In this document: positions 17,594 to 25,940 of the stretch, piece after piece
How positions within the stretch are numbered: position 1 is the first letter of the stretch
How the letters are laid out: each line of letters opens with the position of its first letter
Notes under the pieces: generated by a model
Told to the model about the DNA's origin: nothing
The model's input: only the letters and a program-made list of their open reading frames with translations
Databases searched by the model: none
Source of the DNA: Corynebacterium tuberculostearicum SK141
GTDB taxonomy: Bacteria > Actinomycetota > Actinomycetes > Mycobacteriales > Mycobacteriaceae
DNA: 64,000 nucleotides
Direction: 5' to 3'
NCBI RefSeq assembly: GCF_000175635.1
Contig: NZ_ACVP01000032.1
Location: forward strand, 1 to 64,000
Position numbers and translations under genes: made by a program

Positions 17594-18979
17594 ATGCTAG
17601 CCAGCGTAATCGCGCCAGATTCAATTCTGGCCATCGTGCTCCAGATCATCATCATCCTTAGCGCCCTGCTCTTGGGCACTCGCTATGGTGGCATCGGGCT
17701 GGGACTAATTTCCGGCATCGGTCTGATGCTCATGGTCTTTGTTTTCGGCCTCGCCCCGGGCGAGCCTCCGGTGTCAGTGATGCTGACCATCATCGCAGTC
17801 ATTGGTTGTGCGGCTACCTTGCAACAGGCCCGCGGGTTGGAAGTGATGATGCAATTTGCCGAAAAGTTCCTTCGCGCCCACCCAGAGCGCATCACCATCC
17901 TCGCGCCGCTTACTACCTGGTTCTTGACGGTCCTATGCGGTACGGGCCACGTGGTGTACACGATGTTTCCGATCATTGAGGATATTGCCCTGAAGAAGGG
18001 CATCCGCCCAGAGCGCCCAATGGCTGTCGCCTCGACGTCGGCGCAGATGGGTATTACGGCCTCTCCAGTGTCTGTGGCCACCGTGTCCTTGGCGTCTATC
18101 ATCGCGGAAAATGCCGGCGCTATCGACCACGCCTATTCCATCCCGCAGATCCTGATGGTGGCTCTTCCAGCGTCACTTTCTGGCGTCATTCTTGCCGCAC
18201 TGTGGTCGCTGCGCCGCGGCAAGGACTTGGACGAGGATCCGGCATTCCAGGAGCGAATGAAGGATCCTGAGTTTGCCCAAAGCATCAACCAATCCACTGG
18301 GTCGCTTATGGATGAGGAATTTTCACCGGAGGCAAAGCGTGCGGTAGTTATCTTCCTCGTCGCTATCGCCAGCGTGGTCGCCCTCGGTGCCTTTGAATTC
18401 CTTCGCCCGCTTGTTCCGGGCGATGATGGCGAGCTGAGCCCGCTGTCTATGAACCTGGTTATCCAAATGGTCATGCTGGTTGCTGGCGCAATTATCTTGC
18501 TCAGCTGCAAGGCTGACCCGAAAAAGATCGCTTCCACCCCGGTTTTTAAAGCCGGCATGACCGCAGTATTCTCCGTGTTCGGTGTGGCCTGGATGGCGGA
18601 TACCTTCTTCGAAGCCCATATCGACGCTTTGGAATCCAACCTGGGCTCCGTAGTGGAGGCCGCCCCATGGGCCTACGCCGTGGTGCTGGTCATCGTGTCT
18701 AAGCTGGTGAACTCGCAGGCCGCGGCCTTGGTTGCGATTGCTCCGATTGGACTGCAGCTGGGCATCGACCCTGCCATCATCGTCGGTTTCTACGGCGCGG
18801 CCTACGGCTACTTCATCTTGCCCACTTACCCCTCGGACCTTGCCTGCATCGGCTTTGACCGCACGGGAACGACGCACATTGGCAAGTTCGTCATCAACCA
18901 CTCCTTCCTGATTCCCGGCGCCATCTCGGTATTTACTTCCTGCGTCGTGGGCTCGCTCCTAGCGCAGATCCTGCTTTAA
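17594..18979 (+). CDS. Anaerobic C4-dicarboxylate transporter, DcuA/DcuB family (461 aa)
   Basis: A polytopic inner-membrane protein with about ten to twelve hydrophobic segments. The typical Dcu features are an early ATLQQARGLEVMMQFAEKFL region, GTGHVVYTMFPIIEDIALKK (about 115-134) and RPMAVASTSAQMGITASPVS (about 141-160). The family exchanges fumarate, aspartate or malate for succinate, mainly during anaerobic fumarate respiration. AAGG lies 5 bp before the ATG. The stop codon overlaps that of the convergent methyltransferase gene by 3 bp. Confidence 0.88.
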   Translation: MLASVIAPDSILAIVLQIIIILSALLLGTRYGGIGLGLISGIGLMLMVFVFGLAPGEPPVSVMLTIIAVIGCAATLQQARGLEVMMQFAEKFLRAHPERITILAPLTTWFLTVLCGTGHVVYTMFPIIEDIALKKGIRPERPMAVASTSAQMGITASPVSVATVSLASIIAENAGAIDHAYSIPQILMVALPASLSGVILAALWSLRRGKDLDEDPAFQERMKDPEFAQSINQSTGSLMDEEFSPEAKRAVVIFLVAIASVVALGAFEFLRPLVPGDDGELSPLSMNLVIQMVMLVAGAIILLSCKADPKKIASTPVFKAGMTAVFSVFGVAWMADTFFEAHIDALESNLGSVVEAAPWAYAVVLVIVSKLVNSQAAALVAIAPIGLQLGIDPAIIVGFYGAAYGYFILPTYPSDLACIGFDRTGTTHIGKFVINHSFLIPGAISVFTSCVVGSLLAQILL

Positions 18980-19782
18980 TCCGACTCCCGTACCAGCACG
19001 AAGGCATCCGTGCGGTACGGGATGTGCAGTTTTTGTCCGGGCGTATATCCCAAGTGCTCGTAGAGGTACCAGTCCAGGTTGTGGGTCATGCGCTCATGGA
19101 TGGCTTCGCCGTTGCGTAGCCAGTAAGACCGGGTATGCATTAGCTGGTGAAGTTGTTCCAGGGTAAGTTCGTGCTCCCAGGTCAGGCGGAGTTCTCGCTC
19201 TAAAGACCACGGCGCCGTATAGTCCGGGTAGAAACCCGGTTTATGTACATCACCAGAGTGCATAATGCGAGAAAGCCGCAAAACCCATGGGTCGGCATTG
19301 ACATCGAGCGTATTCCAGACCAAGAGGATTTTTCCGCCCGGCGCTAGGACGCGGTCAAGCTCTGCGCAGGCGGCTGCCACATCAACCCAGTGCCAGGTTT
19401 GGGCGAGGCAGGCTGCGTCTAAGGAGGCGTCGGCAAGCGCGGTGTTTTCGGCCGTAGCACGCAGGACCGGCAGGTGTAGACGGGAAGCGAGAACTCCCGC
19501 CATATCGGCGGAAGGCTCCAAGGCTATAACCCGCTCATTGGGAAGGGAGTCAGTGAGCTTTCCAGTACCTGCACCTATATCAGCTACGGTGTGGGCAGGG
19601 GCGATAAGGGCAGTGACTTCGTCCGGATAGCCAGGGCGTACATCGTGGTACGTGCTAGCGCCGCGGCGGAAGGCTTGGGCGGAGGCGGTGCGTTGCGCGG
19701 CAGTGCGGAAACCGGGGCCTTGCTTCGTGGAGGCCTTGCGGTAGCTAGGAAAGTGACAGGGATCTGGGCGGCGAGTCGACAT
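18976..19782 (-). CDS. Class I SAM-dependent methyltransferase (268 aa)
   Basis: SAM motif I VADIGAGTGKL (residues 67-77) is followed by VIALEPSADM (motif II) and DAACLAQTWHWVD and LAPGGKILLVWNTLD (motifs IV/V). The pre-domain ASTYHDVRPGYPDEVTALI is characteristic of small-molecule Methyltransf_11 enzymes. The substrate is unknown. The N-terminal 40 residues are basic and of low conservation in appearance, so a later start cannot be excluded. The gene is convergent with the Dcu transporter and divergent from the ABC pair. Confidence 0.85.
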   Translation of the reverse strand: MSTRRPDPCHFPSYRKASTKQGPGFRTAAQRTASAQAFRRGASTYHDVRPGYPDEVTALIAPAHTVADIGAGTGKLTDSLPNERVIALEPSADMAGVLASRLHLPVLRATAENTALADASLDAACLAQTWHWVDVAAACAELDRVLAPGGKILLVWNTLDVNADPWVLRLSRIMHSGDVHKPGFYPDYTAPWSLERELRLTWEHELTLEQLHQLMHTRSYWLRNGEAIHERMTHNLDWYLYEHLGYTPGQKLHIPYRTDAFVLVRESD

Positions 19783-19819
19783 AGCTCATCTAACCTACCG
19801 CGAATTAGAATGGCTGCCT

Positions 19820-21250
19820 ATGAGGACACTTCCCGCAGCATCAGATCCCAGGTGGCTGCTGAAGACCGTCTTTTCTCGTCCCGCTCTCACCGTGCCGGCA
19901 GCATTCTGCATGGCTGTATCCTTTCTGCTTAACGCCACCAGCCCAGTGATAGTGGGCCATGCCATCGATGAAGCTGTGGCGCAGGGATCCATCCACCGGC
20001 TGGGGCTATGGCTAGCGGTATTAGTAGCCGCATTCGGTCTTAATGCCCTAGCCGCCTGGTACGGGCGCGGGCTTAATGCCCGAGCCATGTTGGTAGTTGG
20101 CCACGATGTCCGCATGGCCATCACGGATAGGATTCAAGACCCGCGTGGAATGGCGGGCAAGCCCCGCAGCGCCGGCGAGTTGCTGGCTATCGCCTCCACG
20201 GACGCTAGGCGGGTGCAGAATGCGGTGATGATGACGGTATTCCCCGTCGCAGAGATTAGCGCCATTGTGTATGTGGCTATTATGACCAGCCGCATCAATC
20301 TACCCTTGGGCATTGCCATTTTGTGTGGTGGCCCGCTCGTGGTGTGGGGCTCGGTGCGCGCGGCACAGCCACTGCGCGCCCGCTCAGGAATCCGCCAGGC
20401 GGCGTTGGCCAAGGCCAGTGCGATGGCCACCGATGTGGTGCACGGCCTGCGGATACTAAAAGGCTTGGGTGCGGTATCCACCGTCAGTATGCGCTATGCC
20501 CAGGCCTCTGACACTGCCTATGAGCGAACGGTAGACGCCAATGCCTCCCAAGCGCGCCTCAATGCTGCTACGGAGATTTTGGGCTCGGTGTATGTCATTG
20601 CGGTGGGCATTGGGGCAGGTACGCTGGCAATGCATTCCACGATCAGTGTGGGTGAGCTTATTACGGTTATTGGTCTGACGCAGTTCGTCATCACGCCGAT
20701 GACGATGTTGGGGCGAAATATTGCCTCGCGCTGGGCGGCCGCGCAGGCAAGCGCTACGCGCATTACAGCGGTCCTTGCCGCTCCCAGCGTGGAAGGCCGG
20801 AAACCGCAGCTTCCGGCCCTCGCCCCCGGAGTGAGCGTGGTGGCCGAGCCTGCCCCAGATGATCTGGTTTTCTTGCCGCGGGAGCGTTTCCTTGTTGCTC
20901 CGCACGATACCCTGCTTTTTGAGGGAACCGTGCAGGACAATATTTCTTCCGATAGCGCGGTTGCCAAACGGGCGCTTTACACGGCCGCGGGGGAAGATAT
21001 CCCGGGTGGTTTAGATCGCGAGGTGGGGGAGGGCGGCCGGAATCTTTCCGGTGGACAACAGCAGCGCGTGGCGCTAGCACGAGCAATTGCGGCGGACCCT
21101 GCGGTCCTTGTTTTAGCCGATCCCACTACCGCCGTGGACTCGGTGACTGAGCAAGTCATTGCGCAGCGGGTAGCACACCACCGCAGTATAAAGCCAACGC
21201 TCGTTTATACCGCTTCGCCGGCATGGACTGCTGTGGGATCGAGCCTATGA
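19820..21250 (+). CDS. ABC exporter half with a truncated, degenerate ATPase domain (476 aa)
   Basis: A type-IV exporter transmembrane domain (about residues 15-310, six helices) is followed by only about 150 residues of nucleotide-binding domain. Walker A is absent: the linker PALAPGVSVV goes straight into FLVAPHDTLLFEGT, where the Q-loop Gln is His. The signature NLSGGQQQR (408-416) is perfect. Walker B reads LVLADPT, with Ala in place of the Mg-binding Asp and Asp in place of the catalytic Glu, and the switch His is missing (VYTASPAW). It cannot hydrolyse ATP alone but can supply a signature motif to a partner. The next gene starts in an ATGA overlap and encodes that partner. The substrate is unknown. 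Confidence 0.88.
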   Translation: MRTLPAASDPRWLLKTVFSRPALTVPAAFCMAVSFLLNATSPVIVGHAIDEAVAQGSIHRLGLWLAVLVAAFGLNALAAWYGRGLNARAMLVVGHDVRMAITDRIQDPRGMAGKPRSAGELLAIASTDARRVQNAVMMTVFPVAEISAIVYVAIMTSRINLPLGIAILCGGPLVVWGSVRAAQPLRARSGIRQAALAKASAMATDVVHGLRILKGLGAVSTVSMRYAQASDTAYERTVDANASQARLNAATEILGSVYVIAVGIGAGTLAMHSTISVGELITVIGLTQFVITPMTMLGRNIASRWAAAQASATRITAVLAAPSVEGRKPQLPALAPGVSVVAEPAPDDLVFLPRERFLVAPHDTLLFEGTVQDNISSDSAVAKRALYTAAGEDIPGGLDREVGEGGRNLSGGQQQRVALARAIAADPAVLVLADPTTAVDSVTEQVIAQRVAHHRSIKPTLVYTASPAWTAVGSSL

Positions 21251-22991
21251 TGCGGTTTCCTACGGCTTCGTGGCGCCAGGTGCGCGAAGAAATTGGCCGG
21301 CAGCTTTCCGACGTCCCCGGTGCGCGGCCGCAGGCTGCCGTGGCCCTTGCTTTACTCACCGCGGGCGCAAGCGCCAATGTAGCGATCCCGATCCTGCTGG
21401 GAAAGATTGTTGATGCCGTCATCACCAAAAGTGCAATTTCTACCATTGGCCTTTCGTTGATAGTGGTAGCCGTGGTCTCCGCAGCGCTCTCCGCAGCGGG
21501 GTTCTTTCTTCTCTCCCGCCTTATAGAGCGGGTGATTTCGGCTTTGCGTGAAGACATGGTGTCTACCGCTTTGCGCTTGCCCACTCATCGTGTGGAGGAA
21601 GCGGGCACCGGGGATTTGGTCTCTCGCTCCACCGATGATGTAGCAGAGCTCTCGGCAGCGGTCACCGAGACCGCACCAGTGTTGGCCAAATCTGCTTTTG
21701 CCATCGCCACCACCGGGGTGGCGCTACTTAGCCTCAATTGGCAATACATACTGGTAATAGTTGCAGTTACGCCGCTATATGTAGTCGCCGCTCGCAGGTA
21801 CCTGCACCGAGCCCCTGGCCGCTATGCCGACGAGCGTGCGGCCATGGCTGAGCGGGCGCGCAGGCTTCTTGAGGCAATACGAGGGCGAAAGACCGTGCGC
21901 GCCTTTGGACTGGAAGGACAGATGCATGCCGGCATCGAACGTGCCTCCGCGCAAGTGGTAAAGGATGGCTACGCAGCGCGTAAAACCATGATGGTTCTAC
22001 AGCTGTGGATGACTGGCATCGAGCTCACCATGCTGTGCTGTGGTCTTGGGGTGAGTTTTGGGCGGTGCAAACGGGAGCACTCACGGTTGGCGCCGTAACC
22101 TCAGCCATGCTTCTGCTTATCCGTTTGCGAGGCCCGCTCATGGGATTGATGCGGGTAATCGACACCGTACAATCCGGCTACGCCTCGCTGTCTCGCATAG
22201 TCGGGGTCGTCGTTGACCCGCCGCGGGCGGTGCCGGATTACGGCGCTCCAGCCCCATACGGAGAAGCCGAAATGCGAAATGTGAGTTTTAGCTACGACAA
22301 CGGCGGCTGGGCTGTACGAGACATCAGCCTCAATATTCCTGCCGGGCATACGGTGGCTTTAGTTGGGGCCTCCGGTGCGGGTAAGACTACCGTTGCCGCA
22401 CTTTTGGCTGGCTTGCGGGTTCCTGAAGAAGGAAAGGTCTTGGTCGACGGGGTAGAGGTAGCACTTCTTTCGGACGCTGAGCGCGTGGCGCGATTAGCCA
22501 TGATCTCCCAAGAGGTACACGTTTTCTCAGGCACCCTCCGCGAGGATCTTTCTTTGGCTGCCCCTCAGGCAAGCGACGCACAGATGCTTCAAGCACTCGA
22601 GCGGGTGGGCGCACGCTGGTTCGCGCACCTAGACGAGGGCCTGGATACGGTTATCGGCTCACAGGGAGTCCAATTAGATCCTGTGGCGTCCCAACAACTC
22701 GCGCTGGCACGAATATTGCTTTTGGACCCGAAAATCGTCATTATGGATGAGGCCACTGCGGAGGCGGGTTCGGTGGGAGCCGAAGCCCTCGAAAAGGGCG
22801 CCATCGAAGTCACCCGTGGGCGTTCGGCGTTGGTCGTGGCGCATCGGCTCGACCAAGCAGCACGGGCGGATAGAATCATCGTGATGGATAATGGCCGCGT
22901 GGTTGAACAGGGAAGTCACCACGACCTGCTAGATTATGGTGGCCGTTATAAGCACTTATGGGACGCATGGCAGAAGGGACGACAAGGATGA
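21247..22991 (+). pseudogene. Partner ABC exporter half, disrupted by a -1 frameshift (about 581 aa if restored)
   Basis: The reading frame opened at 21247 runs to 22098, but homology passes to the -1 frame near 22056-22059 (a run of four T) and continues to 22991. One extra T would restore VSFWAVQTGALTV and a full-length half-transporter. The transmembrane domain spans about residues 20-310. The ATPase domain has Walker A GASGAGKTT, a good Q-loop (MISQEVHVFSGT), Walker B IVIMDEAT and the His switch (VVAHRLDQA), but the signature is degenerate (VQLDPVASQQLALAR). It therefore complements the preceding gene. The break may be a true mutation, a sequencing error, or a -1 slip on GTTTTG. Confidence 0.82.
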
Positions 22992-23947
22992 ACGCGAGGT
23001 CACTTCGGGCCGTGCTCGGTGCGGTAACTGTGTGTTTCCTTGCCGCTGCTGGCACTTCGTGTTCTAGCGAATCAACAGAGTCCCCGCACGCGGCAGAGAC
23101 CACCAACACCGTTAACCTAGGAATCCCTACCTCCGCACCCTTGAACGGCCCTGAGCCCGGCTCTTATAGGACGATCAACCTGCCCTCCGGGCGTTCCTTT
23201 ATCCTCAGTGTGCCCAAAGACTATACTGGGGATAAAAAATGGCCTATCGTCCTCGCCTTTCACGGGTGGGGTCAGTCTGCCGAAAATCTCCGTGGTTATT
23301 CTCGCCTGGATGCCGCAGATGCCATCATGATTTTCCCAGAAGGCAAGAAAAAGGCGTGGAGCCCCGCTCCATATGCCAAGACCTCGACAACGGAAGATAA
23401 GAAGTTTGTGCGGGAAATAATTGATGCGGTCCGCGCTACTTACCATGTCGATGATGGTCGAATTTTTGCCACCGGCATGTCTAATGGCGGCGGATTCGCT
23501 GCCTATCTGGCCTGCCAGATGCCCGATACCTTCAAATCCGTTGCCACCGTTTCCGCTGCCTATTATGAAGACATTCTGAAAAACTGTGCGCACTCTCCCG
23601 TCGGGCGGTTGGATATGCACGGCACCGTAGACCCTGTGGTGGGCTATTACGGAGGCACTCGCCACAAGACCAAGTACTACTCCGTGGAGTCCGTGCTGGA
23701 ACAGGACCGCAAACGCAATGGTTGTTCGACCAAGGTCGATACCACCCGCTTGGTCAATAATGCGCTCGATATGAGGTGGAGTGGTTGTACCGCACCGCTC
23801 GAGCATATCCGTATCGCCGGGGGTTCGCACGTGTGGCCTGGAGGCACGGCGGACGCGCATAACGAGGTAGGTAGGTTCTTCGCTACCGATCGCGTCTTAG
23901 ATTTCTTCGGAATACCTGGACGTCCGTCCGGTACCGCACAAACCTAG
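22988..23947 (+). CDS. Secreted esterase lipoprotein, PHB depolymerase/LpqC-like (319 aa)
   Basis: The N-terminus is a lipoprotein-type signal (VTVCFLAAAGTSC, lipidation Cys25). An alpha/beta-hydrolase follows, starting RTINLPSGRSFILSVPKDY and FHGWGQSAEN (oxyanion region). The triad is Ser165 in GMSNGG, Asp215 in HGTVDPVV and His281 in GGSHVWPG. The family includes polyhydroxybutyrate depolymerases and feruloyl esterases; the natural substrate is unknown. ATG 22988 overlaps the stop of the ABC gene (ATGA), so it belongs to that transcript. The stop overlaps the convergent methyltransferase stop. Confidence 0.85.
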   Translation: MNARSLRAVLGAVTVCFLAAAGTSCSSESTESPHAAETTNTVNLGIPTSAPLNGPEPGSYRTINLPSGRSFILSVPKDYTGDKKWPIVLAFHGWGQSAENLRGYSRLDAADAIMIFPEGKKKAWSPAPYAKTSTTEDKKFVREIIDAVRATYHVDDGRIFATGMSNGGGFAAYLACQMPDTFKSVATVSAAYYEDILKNCAHSPVGRLDMHGTVDPVVGYYGGTRHKTKYYSVESVLEQDRKRNGCSTKVDTTRLVNNALDMRWSGCTAPLEHIRIAGGSHVWPGGTADAHNEVGRFFATDRVLDFFGIPGRPSGTAQT

Positions 23948-25203
23948 CTCTGCTTAAAGACCTGAAAGGTAGCACCTGGAACCTTGCGCACCCTTTCTAT
24001 GCAAATGTCTGCAACGGTAGAAAAGCCGGCGCGGTGAGCCGTGCTACGCGGGGAGGTAGGCTCCGGAATTTGCGCTAGATGGAAAGTCCTGGACCCCCCA
24101 TCTTCGGCGTTGAGCTCTATAACCGCCTGCGCTGTGGTGCCGGACCCAGCAAAGAAGTCTAAGACGCGAGCATCCTTGCCACCACCAATGGACAGAAGGT
24201 GTTTAATCAGGCGTACCGGCTTTGGAAAATCGAAGATGCCCTCTATACCCATTGCTTCCTCCGCATCGCGTCGGCCGGTGCGGGTCACTCCAAAGCGCTC
24301 GCCGTCCAGGATCGAACGTGGGCGTGCTCCTACCTTCTGGTAGTTCTTGGTGTAGACAAACCCGCGACGGAAAACCAGCTCATCGTAGAACTGTTCCACC
24401 TTGTCGAGGCTCCATCGCCAGCGAGCGACCTTTTTCTTTCCCACCGGTTGGTCTGGCCAATACTCCTTTCCATCGGGCCCTGAAATAGGAAAATCTAGAG
24501 AAGGAAGGTACCCAAGGGTTTTAGAATCTAGGCGTACCAAGGAGTATTTTCCCTTGTCATCCTCATGGTTATATTTGGTGGAGGTATGACCTTGGATATC
24601 GATATTGAAACCGGGGTTGTCTGAAGTTCGGGCGTAACACAGGATGTATTCGTGCTCTACCACGGCGTATTTTGCATCATTTTTGCCGGTGCCGGCCTTC
24701 TTCCAAATCAATTGGCCGGCAAAGCATCCCTCGCCAAACACCTCATCGAGTACCTTGCGGGTATTGGCTACCTCGTCTTCGCCAATGGAGACGAAGATGA
24801 ACCCCTCAGAAGACAGCACTTCTCGAGCCAAAATCAACCGGGGGAGCATCATCGATAGCCATTCCGAGTGCCATTCCGCATAACTTCCTGAACGCAGCTG
24901 GCGACGTAAACGGTAGTTATCGCGGTAGACAAAGTCTTTGCCCGTGTTATAAGGGGGATCGATATATATGACGTCAAAGACCTCTCGGCGGGCGGCTAGC
25001 TCTTGCAAAACTGGAAGATTATCTGCGGCAAAGATCCTATTGAGGGAGTCACCCGGTGTACTGAGAGCATAATCGGGTGGGAAATTCCGTGTTAAGGGTT
25101 GATTTGCAGCTTCTCGGGCTGCGTCTTTGCCTGGCCAAACTAAGCCAAAAAATTCCCTGCCCGTATCCGGGTGTGATGGGTGCGGTGGGTTAGCAGTAGC
25201 CAT
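23944..25203 (-). CDS. Orphan DNA adenine methyltransferase, type III Mod-like, beta class (419 aa)
   Basis: Motif IV DPPYNTGKDF is at residues 82-91, followed by YRDNYRLRRQ, and SAM motif I FFAGSGTTAQAV at about 350-361. Motif IV before motif I marks the beta class of N6-adenine or N4-cytosine methyltransferases. It resembles Mod subunits of type III systems but at 419 aa is shorter than the usual 550-650. No res or other restriction gene is adjacent, so it is a solitary methylase within the window. The recognition sequence is unknown. AAAGG lies about 11 bp before the ATG. Confidence 0.88.
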   Translation of the reverse strand: MATANPPHPSHPDTGREFFGLVWPGKDAAREAANQPLTRNFPPDYALSTPGDSLNRIFAADNLPVLQELAARREVFDVIYIDPPYNTGKDFVYRDNYRLRRQLRSGSYAEWHSEWLSMMLPRLILAREVLSSEGFIFVSIGEDEVANTRKVLDEVFGEGCFAGQLIWKKAGTGKNDAKYAVVEHEYILCYARTSDNPGFNIDIQGHTSTKYNHEDDKGKYSLVRLDSKTLGYLPSLDFPISGPDGKEYWPDQPVGKKKVARWRWSLDKVEQFYDELVFRRGFVYTKNYQKVGARPRSILDGERFGVTRTGRRDAEEAMGIEGIFDFPKPVRLIKHLLSIGGGKDARVLDFFAGSGTTAQAVIELNAEDGGSRTFHLAQIPEPTSPRSTAHRAGFSTVADICIERVRKVPGATFQVFKQS

Positions 25204-25561
25204 GGTGCAAAGCCTTTGTCAGGAGGGGGAAACGTCAATATCGTCTAACGCTAGCATTCGCAAGAATTAGGACAGTTGGCCTTAGCTAAAATGCCGCCGC
25301 TGCCTAGTAGTTTGGGGCTTTGGAGTGCGGCTAAGCCGGTGGCCTTACATGGTCGTCAGGCTGTGGGGGCCTCCATTTATGCTTCTGAGAAGAACTCCGC
25401 TACAGAGCGGAATTGCTTTTGATTTAGCGGAGGCAATGTTTGGTCTAGTGACTCAATCGCTCGATTTGGTGGCATGGAGCTAGAAGTATCGGTACGTTGG
25501 GATGTGTTGCCGGACACGGCAATAATTAGACAAAGCTAGAACTAGAAGAAAGGATAACCAC
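25204..25561. other. Gene-poor 358-bp interval
   Basis: I see no convincing gene on either strand. It holds one imperfect hairpin (CTCCGCT...AGCGGAA, about 25397-25413, followed by TTGCTTTTG) and, near its right end, the leader of the 57-aa gene with the binding site GAAAGGA just before 25562. Confidence 0.5.
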
Positions 25562-25735
25562 ATGGGTATCTTCGATAAGGCCAAGGATGCACTGAACTCC
25601 GACAAGGGCGAAGAGATCACCGATAAGGGCTTGGACAAGGCAGCTGACGCAGCTAAGGGCAAGCTGGGCGAGGACAAGGCAGACCAGATCGACAAGGCTC
25701 GTGAAGCTGCTGATGGTAAGCTCGGCAACGAGTAA
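25562..25735 (+). CDS. MT0933-like antitoxin-family small protein (57 aa)
   Basis: The protein begins MGIFDKAKDALNSDKGEE and continues with AADAAKGKLGEDKADQIDKA. This is a lysine/aspartate/alanine-rich helical peptide of the family annotated as antitoxin (Rv0909/MT0933 type) and also resembling CsbD-like stress proteins. GAAAGGA precedes the ATG with normal spacing, and a strong hairpin follows the stop. No cognate toxin gene is adjacent. The label antitoxin is inherited from the family and may be misleading; a stress-induced abundant small protein is equally plausible. Confidence 0.82.
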   Translation: MGIFDKAKDALNSDKGEEITDKGLDKAADAAKGKLGEDKADQIDKAREAADGKLGNE

Positions 25736-25775
25736 ATAGCTTTCACCCGCTAGACGGGTGAACAGTTAGTTTTTA

Positions 25776-25810
25776 TTTTGGCCCCCAACCCGTCAGGGTG
25801 GGGGCCAAAA
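25776..25810. terminator. Strong bidirectional terminator
   Basis: TTTTGGCCCCCAACCC pairs with GGGTGGGGGCCAAAA around the loop GTCA; only one A bulges. U-tracts exist in both orientations, so it ends the 57-aa gene and blocks transcription from the other side. A smaller hairpin (CACCCG...CGGGTG, 25744-25759) lies just upstream. Confidence 0.85.
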
Positions 25811-25854
25811 TGGTATCCCAGTTCAACCCAATGGGCTGCTAAAGGTCTATACCA

Positions 25855-25892
25855 GTGATATCACCTATTTGTGGGTGAAATGCGCTATAGAA
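25855..25892 (+). promoter_or_regulatory. Promoter with palindromic operator for the double TetR gene
   Basis: GTGATATCAC (25855-25864) is a perfect 10-bp palindrome. The -10-like TATAGAAT starts at 25885, about 17-20 bp further downstream, so the palindrome overlaps the expected -35 region. That placement is what an autorepressor site would have. No second copy was noticed elsewhere in the window, but no exhaustive search was made. Confidence 0.45.
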
Positions 25893-25940
25893 TGGGCGGA
25901 TCCGCCTGAACTTTTGCAGGAAATCGCTAGGATTATTTGC

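Noticed and set aside
17594..18979. Assignment of the transporter to the citrate/divalent (DASS) family
   Set aside because: The early GTGHVVYTMFPIIEDIALKK region and overall layout match DcuA/DcuB better.
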